Below are positions 44,400 to 52,939 of a stretch of DNA of 64,000 nucleotides, in pieces. The notes under the pieces were generated by a model. That model was not told where the DNA came from and did no database searches. It saw only the letters and a list, made by a program, of their open reading frames with translations. Made by a program: the position numbers and the translations under genes. The DNA lies in contig NZ_CP121648.1 of the NCBI RefSeq assembly GCF_029714205.1, positions 5,157,001 to 5,221,000 of the forward strand, read 5' to 3'. This DNA comes from Methylobacterium sp. CB376. Its GTDB lineage: Bacteria; Pseudomonadota; Alphaproteobacteria; Rhizobiales; Beijerinckiaceae. Positions within the stretch are counted from its first letter, which is position 1. Each line of letters begins with the position of its first letter.

Positions 44400-45545
44400 A
44401 TGAGGACGGTATCCGTGTCACAGACCTACGACGTGATCGTGCTCGGGATCGGCGGCATGGGATCGGCCGCCTGCTGGCAGCTCGCCCGGCGCGGCCAGCG
44501 CGTGCTCGGCCTCGAGCGCTTCGACATCCCCCACGCCATGGGCTCCTCCCACGGCGCCAACCGCATCATCCGCCTCGCCTATTTCGAGGACCCGGCCTAC
44601 GTGCCGCTGCTGCGGCGCGCCTACGCCAATTGGCGCGAGGCCGAATCGCGCTTCGGCGAGCGGCTGCTCTTCGTCACCGGCTCGGTGGATGCCGGGCCGG
44701 AGGACAGCCGGATCGTCGCCGGCGCCGTGGAGGCCTGCCGGATCCACGACCTGCCCCACGAGCTCCTTTCCGCCCGCGACCTCAACGCCCGCTTCCCGGG
44801 CTACGCGCTGCCGGCCGGCCACCTCGCCCTGCTGCAGCCGGAGGGCGGCTTCGTCGCCTCGGAGCGCGCCATCGTCGCCCACGTCGCTCTGGCGCAGGCC
44901 GAGGGCGCCGAGATCCGCGCCCGGGAGCCGGCCCTGTCCTGGGAACCCGTCGCGGGCGGCGTGCGCGTCCGCACGGCGCGCGGCACCTACGAGGCCGGGC
45001 GCCTCGTCCTGACGGCGGGCGCCTGGATGCAGGACCTCGTGCCGGCCCTCGCCGGCCGCGCGGTGCCCGAGCGGCAGGTGCTCGGCTGGTTCCAGCCCGC
45101 CATGCCGGACGCCTTCGCGCTCGGCCGCTTCCCGGTCTTCAACGCCCTCTTCGACGAGGGCCACTTCTACGGCTTCCCGGTCTGGGGCCTGCCGGGCTTC
45201 AAGATCGGCCTCTACCACCACCTGCGCGAGACCGGCCCCGCCGACGCGATCGACCGCGAGGTCCATCCCCGGGACGAGGCGGTGCTGCGGGAGGCGGTGC
45301 GGCGCTACTTCCCGCACGCGGACGGGCCCACCATGGCCCTGCGCTCCTGCCTCTTCACGAACACGCCCGACGAGCACTTCGTCATCGACACCCTGCCCGA
45401 CTGTCCCCAGGTCGTGGTCGCCTCGCCCTGCTCGGGCCACGGCTACAAGTTCTGCAGCGTGGTCGGCGAGATCCTGGCCGACCTCGCCACGACCGGGCGC
45501 ACGGGCTTCGACATCTCCCTCTTCGGCCTCGGCCGCCTCGCCTGA
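44400..45545 (+). CDS. FAD-dependent sarcosine oxidase / N-methyltryptophan oxidase-like
   Basis: 381 residues from ATG 44400. The N-terminal FAD-binding motif is VIVLGIGGMGSAACWQLARR. The region MGSSHGANRIIRLAYFEDP is typical of the monomeric sarcosine oxidase family, and the Cys that covalently holds FAD is at 317 in LRSCLFTNTPDEHF. The C-terminal SPCSGHGYKFCSVVGEILAD is standard. It oxidises an N-methyl or secondary amino acid to release formaldehyde and H2O2, plausible in a methylotroph; the actual substrate is not deducible. Separated by 60 bases from the LysR gene, same strand. Confidence 0.85.
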   Translation: MRTVSVSQTYDVIVLGIGGMGSAACWQLARRGQRVLGLERFDIPHAMGSSHGANRIIRLAYFEDPAYVPLLRRAYANWREAESRFGERLLFVTGSVDAGPEDSRIVAGAVEACRIHDLPHELLSARDLNARFPGYALPAGHLALLQPEGGFVASERAIVAHVALAQAEGAEIRAREPALSWEPVAGGVRVRTARGTYEAGRLVLTAGAWMQDLVPALAGRAVPERQVLGWFQPAMPDAFALGRFPVFNALFDEGHFYGFPVWGLPGFKIGLYHHLRETGPADAIDREVHPRDEAVLREAVRRYFPHADGPTMALRSCLFTNTPDEHFVIDTLPDCPQVVVASPCSGHGYKFCSVVGEILADLATTGRTGFDISLFGLGRLA

Positions 45546-45605
45546 CCCGGCCGCGCGCGGCAGGATGGCGGGACCCGCGCCGCGCGGGCCCCCGGGGAGG
45601 ACGGG

Positions 45606-46523
45606 ATGCTGACGCTGCGACAGATCGAGGTCGCCCGGGCCATCATGGTCTCCGGGACGATCGCCGGGGCGGCCCGGCTCCTCAACGTCTCGGCGCCCGG
45701 CATCAGCCGCCTGATGAAGTACACCGAGGCCGCGCTCGGCATGCGGCTGTTCGACCGCCAGGGCGGCCGCCTCGTCCCCTCGCAGCAGGCGCGCGCCGTC
45801 TTCGACCAGATCAACGCCGTCTACGACAGGGTCGAGGATCTCCGCTACGTCGTGGCCCGCACGCAGAGCGGCAGCGGCCAGGAGCTGCTGATCGGCTCGG
45901 TGCCGTCCATCTGCCACGTCATGGTGCCCCGCGCGGTGGAGCGCCTGCGCGCCAAGCACCCGCAGCTGCTCATCGACATCAACATCCTCAAGCTCGAGGA
46001 GGCGATCGACTACCTGCTGCTCGGCAAGGGGGAGGTGGTGGCGATGAGCTACCGGCTCGACCATCCGGGCCTCGCCTTCGAGCCCCTCGCCCGCGGCAGC
46101 CTGCTCTGCATCGTGCCCGAATCCCATCCCCTCGCCGGGCGCGACGCGATCGAGGCGCGGGAGATCGTCCGCTACCCGCTGATCGGGATCGACCCCAACG
46201 ACCCCTACGGGCGCGTCATGGCCGACATCTTCCGGGAGCGGCGCCTCGCCTACGAGATCACCATCCGGGCGCGCTTCGGCACCACGGTCTGCGCCCTGGT
46301 CCGGGCCGGCCTCGGCATCGCGGTGATCGACCAGTTCACCATCGCGGAGGGCGCCTTCCCGGGCATCCGGGTCCTGCGCATCGCCGAGGCCCCGACCTTC
46401 CAGACCTGGACCGCCACCAAGGCCGGCAGCAGCCCGAGCCTGTTCGCCTCGAACTTCGTGAGCCTCCTGCGCCAGGAGATGACGCGCGAGGCGGAAGGGG
46501 CCGCCGGGCCCGGCGGACCGTAA
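45606..46523 (+). CDS. LysR-family transcriptional regulator
   Basis: 305 residues. N-terminal winged HTH: TLRQIEVARAIMVSGTIAGA, ARLLNVSAPGISRLMKYTEA. The effector-binding domain (about 90-295) begins with ELLIGSVPSICHVMVPRAVE. Not divergent from its neighbours: it lies between the sarcosine-oxidase-like gene and the shikimate dehydrogenase gene, all on the plus strand. It may control the quinate/shikimate genes that follow, or the upstream oxidase; the sequence does not decide. Confidence 0.9.
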   Translation: MLTLRQIEVARAIMVSGTIAGAARLLNVSAPGISRLMKYTEAALGMRLFDRQGGRLVPSQQARAVFDQINAVYDRVEDLRYVVARTQSGSGQELLIGSVPSICHVMVPRAVERLRAKHPQLLIDINILKLEEAIDYLLLGKGEVVAMSYRLDHPGLAFEPLARGSLLCIVPESHPLAGRDAIEAREIVRYPLIGIDPNDPYGRVMADIFRERRLAYEITIRARFGTTVCALVRAGLGIAVIDQFTIAEGAFPGIRVLRIAEAPTFQTWTATKAGSSPSLFASNFVSLLRQEMTREAEGAAGPGGP

Positions 46524-46645
46524 CATGATGTTACGATCGTCGCCCAACTTGGTATTTTGGATAGCCGGCTCGTCTGCAGTATGTCTCGCCGCAGGGAGGC
46601 CCGGTCCGGCCGGGCAAATTCAGACCTGAAGAGGCATAGCAGGTC

Positions 46646-47503
46646 ATGGCAAAATCACAGCAGAACCGTGCCCTCCTCGGCCTGATCGGCGCGCCGATCA
46701 AGCATTCGGCCTCGCCGGCCATGCACGAGGCGGCCGCCGAGGCGCTCGGGATGCGGGCGCATTACCAGCTCATCGAGATCGCCGGGGCGGATGCGGGGCT
46801 GCTGCGCAGCCTGCTCGACGGCGTGCGCCACCTCGGCTTTGCGGGCGTCAACGTCACCTTCCCGTACAAGGAGGCGGTGCTTCCCCTGCTCGACGACCTC
46901 TCGCCGGGGGCCCGCGCGGTGGGCGCGGTCAACACCGTGGTGGTCGAGGGCGGGCGCCTGATCGGCCACAACACCGACGCGAGCGGGTTCGGCCGCGCCC
47001 TCGTCCAGACCTTCGGTCCGGCCCCGGCCGGCCCGGTGGCGCTGATCGGGGCGGGGGGCGTCGGCAAGGCGATCGCGGTGGCGCTGAGCGACGTCCCCGG
47101 CACGGAGATCCGCCTCGTCGACACCGACCCGGCCAAGGCCCGGGCGCTTGCGGCCTCCCTGGACGGGCGGGCCGAGATCCGGGTCTGCGCGGGTGCCGAG
47201 GAGGCGCTGGCGGGCGCGCGCGGCCTCGTCAACGGGACGCCGATCGGCATGCTGCCGAACCGCGACGCGCCGGTGCCCCTCCACCTGCTGCGGCCGGACC
47301 TGTGGGTGGCCGACGCGGTCTACTCGCCGCTCTGGACGCCGCTCCTCACCGCGGCCCGCGCGCTCGGCGCCCCGACCATGACCGGCCGCGCCCTCGCGAT
47401 CCACCAGGCCCTCGACGCGTTCCGGCTGTTCACCGGCCGCGAGGCGCCGCAGGCCGCGATGGAGCGGGCCTTCGACGCGATCATCGCGGCCCGCGCCGCC
47501 TGA
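46646..47503 (+). CDS. aroE: Shikimate/quinate dehydrogenase, NAD type
   Basis: 285 residues, with AGAGGCA before the ATG. Substrate motif KHSASPAMHEA, catalytic Lys75 in NVTFPYKE and Asp111 in HNTDASGFG are present. The nucleotide site GAGGVGKAIA is followed by LVDTDP: Asp159 replaces the NRT usual in NADP-dependent biosynthetic AroE, a change associated with NAD and with catabolic quinate/shikimate dehydrogenases such as that of Corynebacterium. With the following MFS, dehydratase and dehydroquinase genes this argues for quinate/shikimate oxidation rather than aromatic amino acid synthesis. The biosynthetic enzyme is presumably elsewhere. Confidence 0.88.
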   Translation: MAKSQQNRALLGLIGAPIKHSASPAMHEAAAEALGMRAHYQLIEIAGADAGLLRSLLDGVRHLGFAGVNVTFPYKEAVLPLLDDLSPGARAVGAVNTVVVEGGRLIGHNTDASGFGRALVQTFGPAPAGPVALIGAGGVGKAIAVALSDVPGTEIRLVDTDPAKARALAASLDGRAEIRVCAGAEEALAGARGLVNGTPIGMLPNRDAPVPLHLLRPDLWVADAVYSPLWTPLLTAARALGAPTMTGRALAIHQALDAFRLFTGREAPQAAMERAFDAIIAARAA

Positions 47504-47647
47504 GCCGCGGCCAAGTCGCGCCGTGGTGAAGTCCCGCCGCGGGCGGGACCGGCGCTCTTTCGGTGAAGGCCGCCGCTCCGACGCGGCGTCCGCCTTCGCC
47601 CACCAACAATAACCAAACCCGCACCACTACACCTGGAGGAAACCGAG

Positions 47648-49051
47648 ATGGCCACCACGCTCGACCGGGCGTCGCATACCCGCCAGCAATCCAAGAAGGC
47701 CGCGGCGAGCGGCTGGATCGGATCCGCGCTCGAATACTACGACTTCTTCATCTACGCGACGGCGGCATCGCTGATCTTCCCGCAGATCTTCTTTCCCGCC
47801 GGCAACCCGACGGTGGCGATCGTGGCCTCGCTCGCCACCTACGGCGTCGGCTACGTCAGCCGGCCGATCGGCGCCTTCGTGCTCGGCCACTGGGGCGACA
47901 CCCACGGGCGCAAGAACGTGCTGATCCTGTGCATGTTCCTGATGGGCCTCTCCACCATCGCGGTCGGCCTGCTGCCGACCTACGAGCAGGTCGGGATCCT
48001 GGCGCCGGTGCTGCTGGTGATCCTGCGGCTCATCCAGGGCTTCGCGGTGGCCGGGGAGATCTCGGGGGCGAGCTCGATGATCCTCGAACACGCGCCCTTC
48101 GGCCGCCGCGGCTTCTTCGCGAGCTTCACGCTCCAGGGCGTGCAGGCGGGGCAGATCCTGGCCGCGGCCGTGTTCCTGCCGCTGGCCCACTTCATGCCGG
48201 CGGAGGCGTTCAATGCCTGGGGTTGGCGGATCCCGTTCCTGCTCAGCGTCGTGGTGATCGTGGCGGGCTTCGTCATCCGCCGCGAGGTCGAGGAGACCCC
48301 CGCCTTCGCCAAGGAGGGCGCGCGGGGCGAGATCCCGCACTCGCCGGTGATCGAGGCCTTCCGCTCCAGCTCGGCCGACATGGCACGGGTCGTCTGCATG
48401 GCGCTGATGAACGTGATCCCGGTCGTGGCGACGATCTTCGGCGCGGCCTACGCGGTCCAGCCGGCCTACGGGATCGGCTTCGAGAAGGACATCTATCTCT
48501 GGATCCCGGTCCTCGGCAACATCGTGGCGGTGGCGGTGATCCCCTTCGTCGGCAACCTGTCGGACCGGATCGGGCGGCGCCCGCCGATCATCGTGGGCGC
48601 CCTCGCCTCGGGCCTGCTGTCCTTCGGCTATCTCTACGCCATCAGCATCCACAACGTGCCGCTCGCGATCCTGATGTCCCTGCTGATGTGGGGCGTCGTC
48701 TACCAGGGCTACAACGCGGTCTATCCGAGCTTCTACCCGGAGCTCTTCCCGACCCGGACCCGCGTCTCGGCGATGGCGATCTCCCAGAACGTCGGCACGG
48801 CGATCACCGCGATGCTGCCGGCCCTGTTCACCGCGGTGGCGCCGCCCGGCGCGGCCAACATCCCGCTCACCATCGGGGCGCTCGCCTTCGGCATCACGGT
48901 GATCGCGGCGGCGGCGGCCTACAGCGCCCGCGAGACCTACCGCATTCCGATGAAGGACCTCGGCGAGCCGGGCGCGCAGCCCCTCGGCAAGCAGGATTAC
49001 GAGCGCCTGCGGGCGCAGGAACTCTCGGGCGGCCGCCTCGCGGGCGCCTGA
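47648..49051 (+). CDS. MFS transporter, probable shikimate/quinate importer
   Basis: 467 residues with 12 spans, of the sugar-porter-like metabolite:H+ symporter branch (as in ShiA, ProP): SGWIGSALEYYDFFIYATAA at the start, the loop 2-3 motif LGHWGDTHGRKNVLILCMFL, and SGASSMILEHAPFGRRGFFA. GGAGGAAA stands just before the ATG. Its place between an NAD-type shikimate dehydrogenase and a 3-dehydroshikimate dehydratase makes shikimate or quinate the likely cargo, inferred from context. Confidence 0.88.
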   Translation: MATTLDRASHTRQQSKKAAASGWIGSALEYYDFFIYATAASLIFPQIFFPAGNPTVAIVASLATYGVGYVSRPIGAFVLGHWGDTHGRKNVLILCMFLMGLSTIAVGLLPTYEQVGILAPVLLVILRLIQGFAVAGEISGASSMILEHAPFGRRGFFASFTLQGVQAGQILAAAVFLPLAHFMPAEAFNAWGWRIPFLLSVVVIVAGFVIRREVEETPAFAKEGARGEIPHSPVIEAFRSSSADMARVVCMALMNVIPVVATIFGAAYAVQPAYGIGFEKDIYLWIPVLGNIVAVAVIPFVGNLSDRIGRRPPIIVGALASGLLSFGYLYAISIHNVPLAILMSLLMWGVVYQGYNAVYPSFYPELFPTRTRVSAMAISQNVGTAITAMLPALFTAVAPPGAANIPLTIGALAFGITVIAAAAAYSARETYRIPMKDLGEPGAQPLGKQDYERLRAQELSGGRLAGA

Positions 49052-49134
49052 TCCGACGGGCGGGCGCGGGGCAAGGCTCCGCGCCCGCCCGGTGCCGGGC
49101 TCCGGAAGCCCCACCTGCCAACGGGAGACCCCGC

Positions 49135-51048
49135 ATGAAGCTCGCGATCGCGACCGTTTGCCTGAGCGGCACCCTCGGCGAGAAGCTGGAGGCCATCGCC
49201 GCGGCCGGCTTCTCGGAGGTCGAGATCTTCGAGAACGACCTCCTCTCCTTCAGCGGCACGCCCCGGGACCTGCGCCGCCGGGCGGAGGATCTCGGCCTCG
49301 CCGTCGCCGTCTACCAGCCCTTCCGCGACTTCGAGGGGATGCCGGCGCCGCAGCGCGCCAAGGCCTTCGCCCGGGCCGAGCGCAAGTTCGACACGATGCA
49401 GGAGCTCGGCTGCGACCTCCTGATGGTGTGCTCCAACGTCTCGCCCGACAGCCTGGGCGGGCTCGACCGGGCGGCGGAGGATTTTCGCGAACTCGGCGAG
49501 CGCGCGGCCCGGCGCGGCATGCGGGTCGGCTACGAGGCCCTGGCCTGGGGCCGGCACGTCAGCGATTACCGCGACGCCTGGGAGATCGTGCGCCGGGCCG
49601 ATCATCCGGCCGTCGGCTTCGTCCTCGACAGCTTCCACGTGCTCGCCCGGGGCACCGATCTCGGGGCGATCCGCTCCATCCCGCGGGAGAAGATCGTCCT
49701 GGTGCAGATGGCCGACGCGCCCCGCCTCGCCATGGATCACCTCTCCTGGAGCCGCCACTACCGCTGCTTCCCGGGCCAGGGCGACCTGCCGATCCCGGCC
49801 TTCGTGGACGCGCTCGGGGCGACGGGCTTCGACGGGATCCTGTCGCTGGAGATCTTCAGCGACCGCTTCCGGGCGGGCTCGGCCCGCGGCGTCGCCCTCG
49901 ACGGGCGCCGCTCGCTCCTCGTCATGCTCGACGACCTGCGCCGCCGGGCGGGCGCGCCGGAGGATCCCGCCGGGCGGGGGCCGGCCCCTCTCCTGCCCGC
50001 CCTGCCGCCGCGGGCCGCCTGCGAGGGGATCGAGTTCATCGAGTTCGCCATGGACGAGGAGGAGGCGCGGGCATTCGAATCGGTCCTGTCCGGCCTCGGC
50101 TTCGCCCGGACCGCCCGCCACCGCTCCAAGGCCGTGACCCGCTGGAGCCAGGGCGCGATCAACCTCGTGGTCAATACCGAGAAGGAGGGCTTCGCCCATT
50201 CCTTCCAGGTCACGCACGGCGCCTCGGTCTGCGCGGTCGCGCTGCGGGTCGACGATGCGGGCGCGGCTCTGGAGCGGGCGCGCGCCCTCCTCGACGAGCC
50301 GTTCCGGCAGGCGGTGGCGCCGGGCGAACTCGACATCCCGGCCGTCCGCGGCGTCGGCGGCAGCCTGCTCTACCTCGTCGATCGCCGCAGCGGCCTCGAC
50401 CGCCTCTGGGACGTGGATTTCGAGCCCCTCGCTCCGGAGCCGGTCCGCGGCGCCGGGCTCGTCGCCGTCGATCACCTCGCCCAGAGCATGCGCCACGAGG
50501 AGATGCTGACCTGGCTCCTGTTCTACACCGGGCTGTTCGACCTCGCGAAGCTGCCCGTGCAGGACGTGGTCGATCCGGGCGGCGTGGTCGAGAGCCAGGC
50601 CGTCGAGGCCCCGGGCGCGGCCCTGCGCCTCGTCCTCAACGCCTCGCAGAGCAGCCGCACCCTCTCCTCGCGCTTCCTGTCGGAGGCGCTCGGCGGCGGG
50701 GTGCAGCACGTGGCGCTCGCCACCGACGACATCGTCGCCACCGTCGCGTCCCTGCGCGCCGCCGGGGTCGCGCTCCTGCCGATTCCGGAGAACTACTACG
50801 ACGACCTGGAGGCCCGCACCGACCTGCCGCCCGAGACCCTGGCGCGGCTGCGCGACGGGAACATCCTGTACGACCGCGAGGGCGGGGCCGAGTTCTTCCA
50901 GGTCTACACCCGCGGCCTCCTCGGCGGCGGCTTCGCCTTCGAGATCGTCGAGCGGCGCGGCTATCGCGGCTACGGCGCCGCGAATGCCCCGATCCGGCTT
51001 GCGGCCCAGACCCGCCTGGCCCCACATCCGGCCCTCCCCACCCGGTAA
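49135..51048 (+). CDS. 3-dehydroshikimate dehydratase, two-domain QuiC type
   Basis: 637 residues from ATG 49135. Residues 1-270 form a xylose-isomerase-like TIM barrel (MKLAIATVCLSGTLGEKLEA, GFSEVEIFENDLLSFSGTPR, YEALAWGRHVSDYRDAWEIV, FDGILSLEIFSDRFR). Residues 300-620 form a tandem VOC region resembling 4-hydroxyphenylpyruvate dioxygenase, with VAVDHLAQSMRHEEMLTWLL and EGGAEFFQVYTRGLLGGGFA. The fusion matches bacterial QuiC-type dehydratases that turn 3-dehydroshikimate into protocatechuate; the barrel has the dehydratase activity and the VOC part has no proven reaction. Often annotated as 4-HPPD, which context argues against. Followed 14 bases on by aroQ. Confidence 0.85.
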   Translation: MKLAIATVCLSGTLGEKLEAIAAAGFSEVEIFENDLLSFSGTPRDLRRRAEDLGLAVAVYQPFRDFEGMPAPQRAKAFARAERKFDTMQELGCDLLMVCSNVSPDSLGGLDRAAEDFRELGERAARRGMRVGYEALAWGRHVSDYRDAWEIVRRADHPAVGFVLDSFHVLARGTDLGAIRSIPREKIVLVQMADAPRLAMDHLSWSRHYRCFPGQGDLPIPAFVDALGATGFDGILSLEIFSDRFRAGSARGVALDGRRSLLVMLDDLRRRAGAPEDPAGRGPAPLLPALPPRAACEGIEFIEFAMDEEEARAFESVLSGLGFARTARHRSKAVTRWSQGAINLVVNTEKEGFAHSFQVTHGASVCAVALRVDDAGAALERARALLDEPFRQAVAPGELDIPAVRGVGGSLLYLVDRRSGLDRLWDVDFEPLAPEPVRGAGLVAVDHLAQSMRHEEMLTWLLFYTGLFDLAKLPVQDVVDPGGVVESQAVEAPGAALRLVLNASQSSRTLSSRFLSEALGGGVQHVALATDDIVATVASLRAAGVALLPIPENYYDDLEARTDLPPETLARLRDGNILYDREGGAEFFQVYTRGLLGGGFAFEIVERRGYRGYGAANAPIRLAAQTRLAPHPALPTR

Positions 51049-51062
51049 GGCACGACCCCGTC

Positions 51063-51488
51063 ATGCGCTCGATCCACGTCCTCAACGGCCCCAACCTGAA
51101 CCTGCTCGGCACCCGCGAGCCGGGGATCTACGGGGCGCTGACCCTCGCCGACATCGAGGCGCGCCTGCGCGCGCGGGCCGCCGACAGGGTGGCGCTCACC
51201 TTCCGCCAGTCGAACCACGAGGGTGACCTCGTCACCTGGGTGCAGGAGGCGGGCGCCGCGGGGGCCGGGGTGATCCTCAATGCCGGTGCCTACACCCACA
51301 CCTCGGTCGCCCTGCGCGACGCGATCGCGGGCGCCAAGGCGCAGGTGATCGAGGTCCACCTCTCGAACGTGCACGCCCGCGAGAGCTTCCGTCACCACTC
51401 CTACATCGCCCCCGTCGCGCGCGGCGTGATCGCGGGATTCGGCCCGCTCTCCTACGACCTCGCCCTCGACGCCCTGCTCGCCGGCTGA
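51063..51488 (+). CDS. aroQ: 3-Dehydroquinate dehydratase, type II
   Basis: 141 residues from ATG 51063. It interconverts 3-dehydroquinate and 3-dehydroshikimate. The start SIHVLNGPNLNLLGTREPGI with catalytic Tyr in IYG, the flexible-loop Arg, RQSNHEGDLVTWVQEA, the NAGAYTHTSVALRDAI patch and HLSNVHARESFRHHSYIAP are all conserved. Within this operon it links quinate oxidation to the dehydratase just upstream. Usual length. Confidence 0.96.
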   Translation: MRSIHVLNGPNLNLLGTREPGIYGALTLADIEARLRARAADRVALTFRQSNHEGDLVTWVQEAGAAGAGVILNAGAYTHTSVALRDAIAGAKAQVIEVHLSNVHARESFRHHSYIAPVARGVIAGFGPLSYDLALDALLAG

Positions 51489-51578
51489 CGGCGCATCCTC
51501 CCGTTGCAGTGTTTGCAGGTCTGCGCCCCGGCGGGGCGTGGCATACATCCGGCAACGACGCGACGATCGGGAGGAGAC

Positions 51579-52289
51579 ATGAGGTTCGACCTCGCGGGCC
51601 GCACGGCCCTGGTCACGGGCGGCCTGAGCGGCATCGGCGCGGGCATCGCGGCGGGCCTCGCCGAGGCGGGGGCCGCCGTCACCGTCGCGGACATCGCCGG
51701 CGGGACGGATCCGGACGCGGCGGGCCGGCCGTCGCTGCGGCTCGACGTCACCGATGCGGGCAGCGTCGAGGCCCTGGCCGCGCGGCTGGAGGGGCTCGAC
51801 ATCCTGGTCAACGCCGCCGGCATCATCCGGCGCGAGGCCGAGTACGACCTCGCCACCTTCGAGCAGGTCGTCGCCGTGAACCTCACCGGGACGATGCGGC
51901 TCTGCACCGCCCTGCACCCCCACCTCGCCCGCAGCCGCGGCTGCGTCGTCAACATCGCCTCGATGACGAGCTTCTTCGGGGCCGGTCTCGCCCCCGCCTA
52001 CAGCGCCAGCAAGGGCGGCGTCGCCCAGCTCACCAAGAGCCTCGCCGGCGGCTGGGCCAAGGACGGCATCCGGGTCAACGCCGTGGCGCCGGGCTGGATC
52101 AGGACGCCGCTCACCCGCGCCCTGCAGGAGGATCCCGCCCGCGAGGAGGCGATCCGCGCCCGCACCCCGCTCGGCCGCTGGGGCACCCCGGAGGACGTGG
52201 CCGGGGCCGCGATCTTCCTCGCCTCGCCGGCCGCCGCCTTCGTCACCGGCGTGATCCTGCCGGTCGACGGCGGCTACCTGATCTACTGA
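51579..52289 (+). CDS. SDR-family dehydrogenase
   Basis: 236 residues, with GGAGGAG upstream of ATG 51579. Classical SDR: cofactor motif TALVTGGLSGIGAGIAAGLA, Asp in TVADIAGG suggesting NAD, NAAGIIRRE, and catalytic Ser-Tyr-Lys as SMTS and YSASKGG. The end VTGVILPVDGGYLIY is typical. It follows aroQ by 90 bases and precedes the cupin by 11, so it probably shares the operon. Substrate unknown; a hydroxy acid of the quinate route is plausible. Confidence 0.88.
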   Translation: MRFDLAGRTALVTGGLSGIGAGIAAGLAEAGAAVTVADIAGGTDPDAAGRPSLRLDVTDAGSVEALAARLEGLDILVNAAGIIRREAEYDLATFEQVVAVNLTGTMRLCTALHPHLARSRGCVVNIASMTSFFGAGLAPAYSASKGGVAQLTKSLAGGWAKDGIRVNAVAPGWIRTPLTRALQEDPAREEAIRARTPLGRWGTPEDVAGAAIFLASPAAAFVTGVILPVDGGYLIY

Positions 52290-52300
52290 GGGAGGCCGCC

Positions 52301-52834
52301 GTGGCCGACGCATCGACGCCCGAGACCGACCCGCGCCGCATGCCCTACCAGCTCCCCTTCCCGCCCGAGGCGGGGGAGGAGATCGTGGTGCCGCGGGCGA
52401 TCCCCGAGGACGAGCGGATCTGGGTGCCGCAGGCCGAGAACGTCTGGTTCCGGCCCCTCTGCCTGAACGCCTCGCAGGGCTACTGGGTCAACCTGCTGCG
52501 GGTGCGCCGGGCCGGCATCCTCAGCCGCCACCGCCACCCCGCCCCGGTCCACGGCCACGTGCTCCGCGGCCGCTGGCACTACCTGGAACACGATTGGGTG
52601 GCCGAGACCGGCTCCTACGTGTTCGAGCCCCCGGGCGAGACCCACACCCTCGTGGTGCCCGAGGATTGCCCCGAGATGATCACGCTCTTCCACATCACCG
52701 GCGTGATGATCTACGTCGATCCCTGGGGCAAGCAGACCGGCTACGAGGACGTCTTCACCAAGATCGAGATGTGCCGCCGGCATTACGGCGAGGTCGGACT
52801 CGGCGCCGACTTCGTCGATCGCTTCGTGCGCTGA
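52301..52834 (+). CDS. Cupin, 2,4'-dihydroxyacetophenone dioxygenase-like
   Basis: 177 residues with GTG start, GGAGG eight bases before. One cupin barrel: metal-binding histidines in HRHPAPVHGHVLRGRWHYLE, with a later ETHTLVV. The layout WVPQAENVWFRPLCLNASQG then LLRVRRAGILSRHRH matches the DAD-type ring-side-chain dioxygenase family. Exact substrate unknown. Tight spacing to the SDR gene (11 bases) suggests cotranscription with it. Confidence 0.78.
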   Translation: MADASTPETDPRRMPYQLPFPPEAGEEIVVPRAIPEDERIWVPQAENVWFRPLCLNASQGYWVNLLRVRRAGILSRHRHPAPVHGHVLRGRWHYLEHDWVAETGSYVFEPPGETHTLVVPEDCPEMITLFHITGVMIYVDPWGKQTGYEDVFTKIEMCRRHYGEVGLGADFVDRFVR

Positions 52835-52939
52835 TCCGGGGACGGCCTCGACGGCCGGCTTGTGGCGCTTGCCGCCCGCGCTACTCTCCGGGAGAGCCGC
52901 CGCGCCCGAACGACGAGCGGCACCGGAGAGGAAACCCTC

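Noticed and set aside
44390..46528. Long plus-strand frame spanning the sarcosine-oxidase-like and LysR genes
   Set aside because: Composition is Arg/Pro/Ala-rich shadow; both real genes lie in other frames with full domain structure.
47563..49134. Upstream in-frame extension of the dehydroshikimate dehydratase
   Set aside because: It overlaps the whole MFS gene and reads as shadow sequence; the ribosome-site-preceded ATG at 49135 starts the TIM barrel correctly.
49135..51048. Annotation as 4-hydroxyphenylpyruvate dioxygenase
   Set aside because: The N-terminal half is a sugar-isomerase-like barrel and the neighbours are shikimate/quinate genes, which fits the QuiC-type dehydratase; the VOC half alone gives the misleading similarity.
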